Source: Metopolophium dirhodum
Taxonomy: Eukaryota > Arthropoda > Insecta > Hemiptera > Aphididae
Direction: 5' to 3'
Assembly (NCBI RefSeq): GCF_019925205.1
Contig: NC_083564.1
Span: forward strand, 36,680,447 to 36,744,446
DNA: 64,000 nucleotides
Shown: positions 14,274-24,639 of the stretch, one piece after another
Position numbering within the stretch: position 1 is the first letter of the stretch
How the letters are laid out: each line of letters begins with the position of its first letter
Translations under genes and position numbers: made by a program
The notes under the pieces: model-generated
Database searches by the model: none
What the model was told of the DNA's origin: nothing
What the model saw: the letters and a program-made list of their open reading frames with translations, nothing else

Positions 14274-14447
14274 ATTTTTGCCGATTGGTCTTCTTGTGCC
14301 CAACTCGAACTTCTTACTTGACCCCGTCTCTCTGACCACAGTCGCCAAGATCCACAGGGTTTTTCTGGCTTTTACAGGTAATTTAGGCTTTTTGTCGCTT
14401 CTACCAGGTTCCTCCAAAGAAAGATCTCTGTTGTGATTCTCTGATTC
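14274..14447 (-). pseudogene. Coding-like open frame without start (relic or exon)
   Basis: 58 stop-free codons on the minus strand between TAA codons, with no ATG. The translation is charged and balanced, unlike the Ile/Tyr-rich output of random frames here: LEEPGRSDKKPKLPVKARKT, then LWILATVVRETGSSKKFELG, then TRRPIGKN. A donor-like CAA/GTAAGA lies inside it (donor GT at 14312-14311). It may be a decayed transposon ORF or an exon of an unseen gene. It does not resemble the Shroom ASD2 coiled coil. Confidence 0.3.
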
Positions 14448-16635
14448 TTAAATTCTAACAGTATTACCTACCTATCTACAACCTACCTACAGATTTCAAT
14501 CTTATATCGTTGTCTTCCTCTGGTTCTATTTTATTTAGTGACTAGCGACTAGTGCTTGTCTCATACTCTCATTAGACTATCCTTATCTTAACATAATATA
14601 CATCCGTCCCACTCCAGTGTATTCGAGACTAGACATTTTTGGATATTTGGTCCATTTTCTCAATATTTGCATTAGTTCTCTTTTCGTATTTCCCCATGTT
14701 TCCATCTATGTTGCGATCCACGATATAATATAATATTCAACACCTAATAATAATATCGTTTATGATTACGGCGAGCTTCCAGGCCTCCGAGGGGCGTCGT
14801 ATGAGATTTAAACACAATTTGTAGGCTCGTATAGTAATGTCCATATAATTCGAGGTAGGTACACGGGTAATACTCGAGTTTAGAAAAATGCACACACTCA
14901 CACACAAGTAAATATAAACGCGTCCGTTAATTAGTTTTTTACTCGTATACAATGCGACGATAATGATGTGCGATGGAAAACGCGTACCTGTGTATTGTAT
15001 ATATTTACGATTTTATTATGTTAACGAACCGGAACAGCTTTCTTGTACGGTTTATTATGTTATTATTGTTATCCGCGGCGGCGACTCTGCTGCTGATCGA
15101 TCGGTTTTCAACGCGACAAATATTATATGATCATCGTCGCGGTGATGTTATCATATCCTGGTTTTGATTAAGAGACTACCGGTGTACAATGTTTGTCGTG
15201 CTGATAGATCGATGATGACAATACGGCGCGGGCACGTAAAAGTGGATGCGCACAATGCGACAAGAGCCAATAATATTATTATACTGTACAATGCGTGCGC
15301 GCCATAACAATATCGACATTACTCGACGTCTTTAAATTCGCAAACAACCCAATTCGAACGATAGTATATTATTATAATGTACAAACACCACAGCTAGTGG
15401 CACAGTGATTAAATATATTATTTTTTTCGTTTTGTCTGACACTTTAATTGTATAGACGTTTTTAAAGTAAAACAAAACGTTATTATTATTATTATTGTAT
15501 GTTTTGTGGCCTCAAAAACGATATCATTATTGTTGCGTTTAAATCGAGAAAAATAATACAACAACGATCAAATAATGATTAATGTGTTTTAATTCGTCAT
15601 TGTTTTTACTGTACAAAGACATCGTTATACTATGATTATAGTCTATGAAATCGTTTTAATAATATTTGTTATTCGTCGCGACGGTTTTCATTTTTTTTTC
15701 ACCGCAAACATCATCATAGTATTATTACTTATTACAATAATAATAATAATAGTCGCTTACATAACTAATAACTAATCAAATCTAAAAACGATGATTAGGG
15801 CCAAGGGTAGGGAGAAAAACACTAATTTTTTCCTTGGCCTGAATTACCGATCGGCGACTTCGAGTGCTGTCAAATTGAATATTTGCAGAAGCATAATCAA
15901 CGGGCGTACAAAATAAAATGAAAACATCGACTATGGTAATAATAGTATTATTGTACTCACATACCGAAAGCACATGCACGTGCCTAACAAAAATGATATA
16001 TACCAACCGTAATGCGTGCAAGCCCAGCGATAACTGGTAAATTACAAAATGGCGTGGTCGTAGTCATAAATGCTCGTATCAACATAATATATAATATTTA
16101 TCCTTATCCGTTTGCATGCAAGATATATGGTTTGACGATTTTACATAAGATTATACGAATGAAATAAAAAAAGAATTAACCTCAAAAGAAATACGTCAAC
16201 TCATTTTTTTGTCTCGTATAGTATTCTGCAATATCCAGCTACTTGTTCGGTAAATAGAAACCGAATGAAAAACAAGTATAATAAATAAACCTATAATCCT
16301 ATTTTTTGTTTATACCGTGTATATACAATTAAAGTAATAATAATTTCGACGTATACGCATTTAAATTTACGATCAATTTTGAATTTCCTCATCTCGCTAC
16401 CGCATAATTTTAATCCTAATTATATTTTACAACGTTGATTTTGGCGAAAACGATAATTTAATTTTCATTCATAAAGCGAGACACCTACTAGATTTTTTGA
16501 TTGAAATTCGTGGAGCGGTAGTTGGATACACCAAGCAATCGGCTTATAATAATAATCATAATAATTTGTTAGATAAATATCTAAAATACCTATATAATAA
16601 TATGTATAGTAACTTAATCTTCAAAATGTACTCAC
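14448..16635. other. Presumed 3' intron of the Shroom-like gene
   Basis: Lies just past the donor at 16635 and would be spliced out with everything down to the next, unseen exon. No AATAAA on the minus strand was noticed within the first few hundred bases below 16632, which argues against a 3' end there. Confidence 0.5.
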
Positions 16636-17640
16636 TGTTGGTAGAGGGTCGGTGGACAGCTGGGTTCGAGGGACGGGGGAAACACTCCTGATGACTTGAG
16701 TGGCCCAACGACTACGGGACTTTTGGCGGCTGATGGTGACCTGGTGGTGGCCGCCGCCGCTTTCTTGTCTGTGTCCCTGGTGATTTTCAATGGGGTGCAG
16801 ATATGGTGTTTGACCACGGTGCTCTGGACCGTGGAAATGATCGCGCTGAATGCCGGCGGTTTTACGGTGGACATGACCACCTGCTGTTTGGGCACCGCCG
16901 AACCACCAGAACCCTGGAACACGGACTTCCGGGCCGAGAACTCAGACTTGCAGTAGTCCTTGTTGGGTATGGTGAGTTTATTACGACGGACACTCGATGA
17001 ACGACCAAACTCCTTGATGCCGTTGTGCGGAAACTGTAGTGATTTTTCGTCCGTCGTCAGTAATGATGGCGGCGGCGGCGGCGGTGCAGGCAGTAGGGGT
17101 GGCTGCAGCAGTTCAATGGCGAACGACTTGACTGGTGTCTGAGGCACTGCTTTGTGGCTGTCGTATATGTAAGACAGCGATTTTGATTTTTCGCTCATCG
17201 CGTTATGCTGATGCTGGTGTTGGTGACCATGCAGATGGTAATTGTTGTTAGTGAACAATCCAGCTGATACGCCGCCACAGCTGGCATTAAAGTCTCTGTT
17301 GAGGAGCACGTCTTCGACGGCGCTAAAACTGCTCTCCAGTCTCTTCTCCTTGCCGTTGCGCAGAAACTTTTCGTTCCTCAGCGACTCGGGTTTTGGCCAG
17401 ATGGCCTCCGGTGGCGGTGGCGGTAGCGGTTCGTCCGATATGAACATTTGCTCGTCATCATCGACCACTGGCGGTGGGGGCGGCAGGTCTGGACTCGGCT
17501 CGCGTTTCGCTTGAGGCGTCTGCTGCCGAGCGACCTGTTTCTTCTTAGGTGGCAGTTCGGGCACCCAATCATCGATCGATATCGACGGTCCAAGTACCAT
17601 AGGCCCAAGAATCGCTGTCGACAGTGAACCGCAGCTAGAA
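16636..17640 (-). CDS. Shroom: Shroom-like protein, internal exon 8 of 8 (large proline-rich exon)
   Basis: The largest exon, 1,005 bp, residues 575-908. Acceptor TTGTTTAG before 17640; donor CAACA/GTGAGT after 16636. Features in order: ISIDDWVPELPPKKKQ (residues about 590-605), an acidic/proline run with two poly-P tracts and EQMFISDEPLPPPPPEAIWPK, a basic KEKRLESS segment, a His/Gln tract (HLHGHQHQHQHN), SKSLSYIYDSHKAVPQTPVK, a third poly-P tract, and a basic Ser/Thr/Ala-rich tail. Poly-P runs of this sort bind Ena/VASP EVH1 or profilin/SH3 partners in other scaffolds (inference here). If unspliced, the frame meets TGA at 16634-16632, inside the donor. In known Shrooms the ASD2 coiled coil that binds Rho kinase follows this region; it was not found in the 16.6 kb downstream. 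Confidence 0.82.
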
Positions 17641-19000
17641 CTAAACAATGTACAAAAACAAGCAGTTAGAACTGCATATATACGGATTGATTTTTAAGAC
17701 GACCTATTACTTATCGACGACATTACCTACAACTTGTTGAATAAATATTTAATATACTAATAGTGAATACTCAATACAGTGCGATGATTCATTACTTCTA
17801 ACAGCTGAAACCTGTTATAGTTAAGTATACATATAAAAATTTGGCAGATAACCAACGGTGTATTCTATAATAACCGATTAATTCTAGTAATAAATTATCA
17901 AATTTATAATTAATTTGAAAATAATCAACTTTAAAAATGCATTAAATTATTAAATTGTCAAATAAACTTATCACCTACCTGGCTACCTACTTGGTTTGCC
18001 AAGTTTTAAAATTATATTTTATTATAAGTTGATTTATATTTCATATAAATTAAAATGTAAAATAAACGAATAGCTATAATAAGTATAGTTAAGTAAACAA
18101 ATTAAAACTATTTTATAGTTCAACAAAACCTGACAATAGATATAAAATACGAAACTATACCTAATATTTCAACTAATTTATTATATTTTAATTAGATTAT
18201 GAAATTTTAAATTAAATTTTCACCATTTACGAAAATGTACATGAATAAATAATTTAAAAAAAATATATAATTATATTTCAAAAGTATGCAGGTAGGTACT
18301 TGTAATTCAAAATATGGTTCTACGATTTGTCTTTTTTATAGAATCAGATTTATTTTATTTTATGGATTAATAATGAATGATGATTGATTACGAATTAAGA
18401 TCAGTGACAAATTTAAAACAAATTTTCGGAAACACACACTGATATTCATTTACTACTCACACATAGACATTGCCCAAATGATCATGTCATGTAAATTGCC
18501 TAAATATTACTCCTGAAAACATGATACATTGGAGCTCCCTTAATCTTATAAAACTTATATACCTAATAAACCAAACACACATATTATGATAATAATTTAT
18601 TTTAAATAAGTACCTAGAAGTTATAGATTAAAATAGTAATTTTCAAATAATGATGTATTAGTTTATTTAGAATAAGTTTCATTTTTCTATTACTATTTAT
18701 ATAATTTTCAACAAAAATGTTTTTAAGGGGTTTGGTATAGGCAATTTAGAGTTCATCTATAATAAAATTTAAGGGGCAAATCAATTGCTACATTTTTTCT
18801 AAGGTATTACGTTTCTATTAGCAAAGGAATTTGTCAAATTTATATTATTTAACCTCCGTTTAAGTTTTATTGGAGTATTTTTAACCGTTCGATTTCCATG
18901 TATACGCGTACAACAATCGTGTTGACTTAATTTGAATGAAAAATATACATAAAATATTAATTAGATATATTTTGTAACTCCATTATAGTGCATTATGTAC
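17641..19000 (-). other. Intron between exons 7 and 8
   Basis: 1.36 kb, very AT-rich with few CG dinucleotides; nothing else recognised. Confidence 0.75.
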
Positions 19001-19083
19001 CTCCTGAGCGGGTTGTTTTTACTGAGTTCCTTGGGGTTGGCGTTGCTTGCTTCTTCGGCTGAACTGTCGTCTTTCGAACAATC
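19001..19083 (-). CDS. Shroom: Shroom-like protein, internal exon 7 of 8 (short exon)
   Basis: An 83-bp exon too short to stand out as an open frame. It was found because the exon 6 donor needs a phase-0 acceptor and the exon 8 acceptor needs a phase-2 donor. The acceptor CCCGCAG precedes 19083 and the donor AG/GTACAT follows 19001. It encodes residues 547-573 (DCSKDDSSAEEASNANPKEL, then SKNNPLR) and two bases of a Ser codon that exon 8 completes. The segment is acidic then polar, a disordered linker. Because its length is not a multiple of three, skipping it would shift exon 8 out of frame, so it is probably constitutive. Confidence 0.75.
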
Positions 19084-19718
19084 CTGCGGGCATAAAGTAA
19101 AATGAAACACACGATTACAATAAATAATATTATAACGCATTATCGACGAAGGTAAAAATAAAAGCGGTCGTGGCCACAGTTATATCACTATAATTGATTT
19201 AGATACCTATACTAAACTATACGAAAACTCAAGACTATCATATTATAGATATCATATTATGAGTCAGAAACTCTAACCATTATTTTATATTTTAGGTAGG
19301 ACATTCTTAAAATACCAATATATTATATAGATTCATCGACACTGATATAACTATTATCGTGGAGTATTTTTTTGGACCTAGGCTTTTAATTTATGTAATT
19401 ATAATAATTGTATCTACAACGATACAGTTGTCAATTTAACATTAAAGATTCAAAAAGTTGATACATGTATGGCGTCGTGGAGGAACCTTTCATATCAAGT
19501 GTTAAAAAATGTCGTTCCATCCCAGCTTGAGGGTGCTTCAGGTACTCCAGTTGACTTTTGTGTAATATATTATAACGTGCTCACGCAGTTAGAGAAATTT
19601 ACATAGGTACAGTTCTCTCCCGGTCACCTATTTACTCTTGATAATGTTATAGTGCTAATACGCCGTACCCGAAATGAAACCGAAGGACTACCGAAGAAGG
19701 TGCTAAGGGACAACTTAC
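19084..19718 (-). other. Intron between exons 6 and 7
   Basis: 0.63 kb, AT-rich; no internal feature seen. Confidence 0.75.
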
Positions 19719-20067
19719 GTCGTTCCAAGTGGCCGGGGAGTCGTATTCGGACGAAATGGATGAGCGCCTCGACAGCGGAGTGGGCAACCGTGGACGGCAG
19801 GGTATTGGCGGAGGCCTAGGTGGCGGTGGCGACAGCTGCGGTTCAGACCGCCATGACGACCCGGGCTGGTGTCTCTCGTAAAACGACAACAAGGCCCTTT
19901 TCTGTATGGCCCTCAGAGAGTGGTCTGCCACTCTGTGCTTCTTTTCCGGGTCGAAGTACGTGAATTTATTGGGCGTTTGCTGTAGCTGTTGTTGCTGTTG
20001 CTGCTGCTGCTGTTGCTGCTTTTCCAGTTCGTTGATACGTTCAGCCACCGTCAGCGCTGGAGGAGAT
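19719..20067 (-). CDS. Shroom: Shroom-like protein, internal exon 6 of 8 (poly-Q, ALLSFYERH block)
   Basis: One base finishing Lys, then residues 431-546, ending on a whole codon. Acceptor TTTTTAG before 20067, excellent donor GTAAGT after 19719. The exon opens SPPALTVAERINELEKQ, runs into 11 Gln, one Leu and two Gln (mixed CAG/CAA codons, 19979-20027), then TPNKFTYFDPEKKHR, VADHSLRAIQKRALLSFYER, and a proline-rich segment (SPPPPRPPPIPCRP) closing with SRRSSISSEYDSPATWND. The KKHRVADxSLxAIQKRALLSFYERH block looks strongly constrained and fits my recollection of Shroom. The RRSS site could be a basophilic-kinase target (inference). The Gln tract is likely length-variable between individuals. 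Confidence 0.82.
19979..20027 (-). repeat. CAG/CAA codon repeat encoding poly-Gln
   Basis: Trinucleotide run inside Shroom-like exon 6, read as Gln on the minus strand (CTG/TTG on the plus). Mixed CAG and CAA codons with one Leu interruption. Interruption by CAA usually slows length change, yet the tract is still a probable site of population polymorphism. Confidence 0.85.
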
Positions 20068-21099
20068 CTAAAAACGGTTTCAAAACAGTCTTTAAAATCC
20101 GTCTACACAGTTGTACTATTATACATGTGTATACACATGTAAATCACGTGTAAACAACATGATCACAACAATATGATTTAATGATAACGTAGGTACTGTT
20201 TATTTATAAAAAAAATATAACCATTTAGATTATGTATATGTATGCAATACAGTTGTACACCTCACGATTTTAAACCAAAACTGACGAAATGTAATTTTTT
20301 TGTATTTAAAGATTAAGCAACCAATCGACGACGCGCTTTTTTAACGCGTTTGATATTTTTCAAAGTGAGATAATTAGAATACGGCTAAAGTATGCTTATA
20401 AATTATAATATTATAATAGTGTGGAGAAAGCCTGTGTTACACAACCGTGTCTGATATATAATATATGACACAGGAATAACACGCATTATACTTTATCCCA
20501 AGTCATTTAGAATAATAAGAAAAATAAGATAAATAAATTTGATAAGAGTGTGGTATTATGCATAAGCAGATGACGTCCGAGATGTGAATGGAAATAGAAA
20601 ACTAAATTTTGATATAAATCTTTATAGTATAATAATAATAAAAACGACGAACAATACAAATTGTGGGTACATCGTCAAATGTAGTGATAACGGATCGTTC
20701 AATAATTACTCGGGACCATGTAATATTATTAATAATTAATTATTGACGTTATACATATTATACTATATACACACCGATGTATAAATAATACGTCCTGTCC
20801 TACTGCGGTTGTGTAATGTTTATCCACAATAATATTATTATGCTGACAAAGACAAAGACAACAATAATATTATTGACGTGACATTAACTTCGACTTTCGA
20901 GTTACGGATTTAATGTGCGTTTGTGTTTGTTTTCGTCTCAATGGTCCCAAGTACATTAAAATACGATAATATTAAACTCATAACTGGTACTTAATGGGTA
21001 AAATAAGCTTAACAATTTAATGGTTTATATGTGATATGTCAAAATTGTACAAGCATATACAAAATAATATAGGTAGGTATGCAGCGCAGTCGTTCGTAC
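20068..21099 (-). other. Intron between exons 5 and 6
   Basis: 1.03 kb, with several AATAATATTATT palindromes near 20725 and 20830-20870; no other feature. Confidence 0.75.
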
Positions 21100-21483
21100 T
21101 TTGGTGAAGTCTTTTCGTCTACGACCATGGCCGGTTGTACCGTGTACGTGCTGACCGGAAACAATTTCCGGATATTTCTCTGGTTGCCGACCCTGTGCTC
21201 CTGGACGCTAACGCCCGACCATCCATCGGTTACGCTCATCACCGACTCCGAGTGATGTCTCTGCGGCGCCGACACCTTGGCGCTATGCGCAATGAGCTGG
21301 GTGGTTGCCCGGTGGTGCCCGCCACTGGACACGGTGCTCAAGTCACTGTTGGAACCGTGCCACTTGAGCGTTTCACTAGACGAACCGGAGCTGGCACTCG
21401 AGTCCCTCCCCTGGGTGGCAGCGGGTTTCTCTGAGTCTTTGCTGTTGACGACCACGACTGCTGATTCGCTGTCTCTCCTTAAC
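21100..21483 (-). CDS. Shroom: Shroom-like protein, internal exon 5 of 8 (QRHHSES block)
   Basis: Completes the split Arg codon, then residues 303-429, then two bases of a split Lys codon. Acceptor TTATTTGCAG before 21483; the donor GTACGA is weak, but it is the one that keeps phase with exon 6. After a Ser-rich stretch comes KWHGSNSDLSTVSSGGHH, then LIAHSAKVSAPQRHHSESV and, near the end, RKLFPVSTYTVQPA. These blocks are the main reason for the Shroom call: to my recollection, APX/Shroom family members carry similar AHSA...PQRHHSES and FPVSTYTV segments in the actin-binding (ASD1) region. The match is from memory and not from a search. Expected role: localise the protein on cortical F-actin at apical junctions. 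Confidence 0.78.
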
Positions 21484-21574
21484 CTGCAAATAAGTCCACC
21501 GTTGTGTTAGAAATGGAATGTTCAAAAACGGGTTGTTCATTTAATCCAATTATATTATATAGTATATTATATAC

Positions 21575-21813
21575 CTGTCCAGGAACGGGGTTGACGTGGA
21601 ATCGGTGCTGGACACGTAACTGTGGTACCCTTCGCTCTGCGCGTACGAGGTCTGGTGTTGATGCGAGGGCACTGATTTCTCGGTCAGGCTGATCTGGGAC
21701 GTGGACTTTTCCTCGTAGATCCGCGTGTAGTGCTCCAGCTCTTCCTTGGTCAGATGGCTGGACAACGCGCTGTCGCTACCGTCGAAACAGCTTGAGTACT
21801 CGTCTGTTTCTCG
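21575..21813 (-). CDS. Shroom: Shroom-like protein, internal exon 4 of 8 (motif copy 2)
   Basis: Residues 223-301 plus two bases of a split Arg codon. Acceptor TTTCCGCAG before 21813, donor GTATAT after 21575. Contents: an acidic/Ser run (ETDEYSSCFDGSDSALSSH), then LTKEELEHYTRIYEEKS, the second copy of the LTxxxLExYxRxY motif, then a His/Gln/Ser-rich tail with EGYHSYVSSTDSTSTPF. Tyr- and Ser-rich SYVSSTDS-type segments are typical of disordered, phosphorylated scaffold regions. The intron to the next exon is 91 bp. An open frame continues past both splice sites, so the borders were set by the splice consensus and by phase agreement with the neighbours rather than by stops. Confidence 0.8.
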
Positions 21814-21923
21814 CTGCGGAAACAAAAAACACAATTTTCAAAATATATAACAACAGTGTAATAAAAATATACGTCGACGTTTCCGCCAAAGAGCCTATAT
21901 ATATTAGTAAATCTGTCACTAAC

Positions 21924-22160
21924 GTGCGGCGAGTCGTCGTAAGCTCTGGAATACTTTTCTAGCTGCGCTTGCGTGAGCTGAGACTTCGGGTCCGACGGAT
22001 CCGACAAGGAGGTCGTCGATAATGGCACACAAAAATGTTTCTCAGCGGTCTGCTGCAGTCTTTCCACGTAACCGCCACCACCGCTTTTGGATCTCATTGA
22101 CCGCACCCGGTCCAGCAGCTCGGGTTTGCCCTTTTCGCAACGCTCCATCACGGTCTTCAA
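21924..22160 (-). CDS. Shroom: Shroom-like protein, internal exon 3 of 8 (motif copy 1)
   Basis: Exon of exactly 79 codons (residues 144-222). The acceptor has a strong polypyrimidine tract (ten T then GAACAG) and the donor is GTTAGT; both junctions are phase 0. It starts LKTVMERCEKGKPELLDRVR, a charged, probably helical block, then a Gly-run, then VERLQQTAEKHF. The end carries SQLTQAQLEKYSRAYDDS. This LTxxxLExYxRxY motif is repeated in the next exon, so the protein holds a short internal duplication. Only 110 bp of intron separates it from exon 4, which makes the two exons the best-linked pair in the gene. Function by position: within the central region of Shroom, where the actin-binding ASD1 region lies in the family; I cannot delimit ASD1 by eye. 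Confidence 0.8.
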
Positions 22161-22559
22161 CTGTTCAAAAAAAAAACATGTCCATGCCATTAATGTTGCA
22201 TAAAATATAATATTAATATGTCACACAGTGTAATATTATATAACGTGAATAATGAATATACGATCAATAGACAATAAGATATATGTCTTAATGACATGCC
22301 AATAATAATCGTCCCTAAATTGTGCTATCATTACATTATTATTTTGATTAGATGTATTTATATAAAACTACATAATATTAATCGATGGTATTGGCTGAGT
22401 GGTGTTTCCCCGTCACATGCATATAAAATGTATATATACATACAGGTATATACGAACAATGGCTCGGGGTCAAAAACTTCGGCGGCATCTAAGTCTGGTC
22501 GACAGCATATTATAATATATTGTAAGCCCTAATACTCAAACCGGTTTCGTTAAACAAAC

Positions 22560-23660
22560 ATTTATCCGCGCACCGCCGCTGCCGTACACACCGAAAGTGT
22601 TTCGCTCGTTATTCGCATCCGACACGCCTGGTTCTCCGCGGTGAGCGAAGCCCGTCCGACGACAAATCGATTCACAACGAACACCGGACACGGTTCGTCA
22701 ACACGAATAGTGCACCGGAATTCTTTGCGGGAGAAGAGCGTTCGACAACGACGATAAACATAATTATTGTATAATAATATTTTATAGATAACGAGAGTGT
22801 GCAGTGTGTAATACAACAACAAGGCGAGCTATGAGCTACGGGTCGGCGATTAGAATTCGAAAAATCGCAAGGACACGAGGACAAAATATAGGAACACACT
22901 ACGCGAAACACCCTGCATTAATGGCGAGTGCACGTCGCGGGCCCGGTTGAATTAATACCTGTTGGAAATTACACAGACTGCAGTTATACCCATGATCTAC
23001 ACACTCTCTGTCGCTGCAGCTGAGCAACGTACAGACGACTGCAACTGCTACAGGTCGAGTGCACCGACTTCGGCGGAATCACAAAAATGCACCGTCGCGC
23101 ATACCGCGTCCTTTGCCCGGCGCGCAGTCGTCATCGTCATCATTATCGTTAGCGCGCTTTTTTCCGAGAACGTTTTACCGAGAGCATAATATTGTATAGT
23201 ATATTACATACATTTACCGCTCGATAATCGCAGGGTATAGGCTCTTTTTGGAATATTTTTATAAACGAAACTGTACATCATTAATTGTCGCTTCCACTAT
23301 GCGTGGCGAACAAAATCGATATTTCAAACGTCTCAAATCGTCGTCGCCGACGAGGAGGTGTGACCCCGGGAGGTATAATATGTTATTATAATGCCAGCGA
23401 TCGCGCGAAACAACATCGATTATTAACAACGACAACACTATTTATAATGATCGACACCAATCGGATTCGGTTGTCGGACCGAGAACGCGCGCGCGACGAC
23501 CACGAAATCGCCAATAATATTATTATTATTACACAGCCACGGCGATAAATATCGTAATCATGATATATTATATTTTAAGGCGTGTGTCGTACCGGCGGAG
23601 CGTGAAGCGTCCGAAGACCGCGCGATTCAAAGTCAGTGACCCGTCTCGAGACGCGGTGGC
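22560..23660. promoter_or_regulatory. CpG-rich block inside the Shroom-like intron
   Basis: Intron DNA between exons 21924-22160 and 24406-24639 that is clearly richer in CG dinucleotides than the other introns, for about 1.1 kb. It contains GCAGCTGAGC-type E-box sequences (CAGCTG near 23017) and no convincing exon. A possible internal promoter or enhancer. Confidence 0.2.
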
Positions 23661-24405
23661 GTCGTCAAGTCCCACATTATAATATTACTGTACGGCCAAT
23701 AATGTCGCCTTTAAAATAATATTATGAACTATAGCGTTGAAATTATTATTAATTATTCGTAAATCACGCGCGGGCGGGGTCGTATGTGTACATAATAATA
23801 TTATCATAATAACGTCTCGCCTAGTGTTACGAAAATATATATCATAATAATATTATGTATTGTCATCGTGAGTTTCCTGAGAGAGGAAATTTCGAACCAA
23901 TTAATGACGGTTTTGCAACGAATTCGACCGGCGAGACTATCTAGCTGTTTGTATTTTTACGTTTTGTCGAATATCATACTCCTCCTCCTCCGAAGGTTTG
24001 TATTTTCTACATATTTTTCCATCGACTTTCACCGATCCACTCGCGTTCTTCGAGCATCTAGGCTGTGGCCGCAGAGGCGACGACGTTTTAGGCGAACGTA
24101 CACGATATCATATCGTGTAAAAAAATCCGAGACGATAAGACGTATTATAATATGAGTTTGTCGTAAATATAAAATATATTTGTGTGTACACGAAAGGAGA
24201 TCGATGATAAATAATGACGAGATGATTTCTCGCGCACAGGTCCGATTCTTCCCCCCATTTCCACGTCAGTGTGGGCGGCGCGACATGATAATAATAATTA
24301 ATATTCTATTGGTTAGGTAAATATTATTACTACAGCTACTACAGGCTGTATAATATTTTATAATATGTCTATAATAATATTTATATTGTGTGCACTCGTG
24401 TTTAC

Positions 24406-24639
24406 TTGTTGCGTGTACAGCCCGTTGGACAGTCTCTTGGGATACGGCCGGACGATGGGCGGCGGTTGTTCCTTCGGGTAACTAATGCTGCTGCTGATGC
24501 CGCTGCTACCCGTCTGCTCTTCCGCCCAGGACTTTCTGGCCGCGGTGACGGACATTCCATTGCTTTTGACGGTCGTCGCTGTGGCGGTGTTGGCCGGACA
24601 GGATGGAAATTTTTCGTGTCCGCAAGTCGCGTCCTTGAC
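24406..24639 (-). CDS. Shroom: Shroom-like protein, internal exon 2 of 8
   Basis: Exon of 78 whole codons (residues 66-143), acceptor TTTTTATAG before 24639, donor GTAAAC after 24406, phase 0 on both sides. The first part contains two CxxxxxxxxC-type spaced cysteines (DATCGHEKFPSC) and an Ala/Thr-rich linker. The second part is a better-conserved-looking block with RKSWAEEQ, a Ser-rich turn and the basic, proline-rich PPPIVRPYPKRL segment, which would suit an SH3- or actin-binding linker. Separated from exon 1 by 2.8 kb and from exon 3 by 2.2 kb of AT-rich intron. The upstream 28 codons have no ATG, so a start-codon-based gene finder would truncate this exon; the acceptor and open frame argue for the full length. 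Confidence 0.75.

Noticed and set aside
16696..17514. Several plus-strand open frames across the large proline-rich exon
   Set aside because: They are antisense reflections of the minus-strand coding exon; the minus frame has splice borders, phase agreement and protein-like composition.
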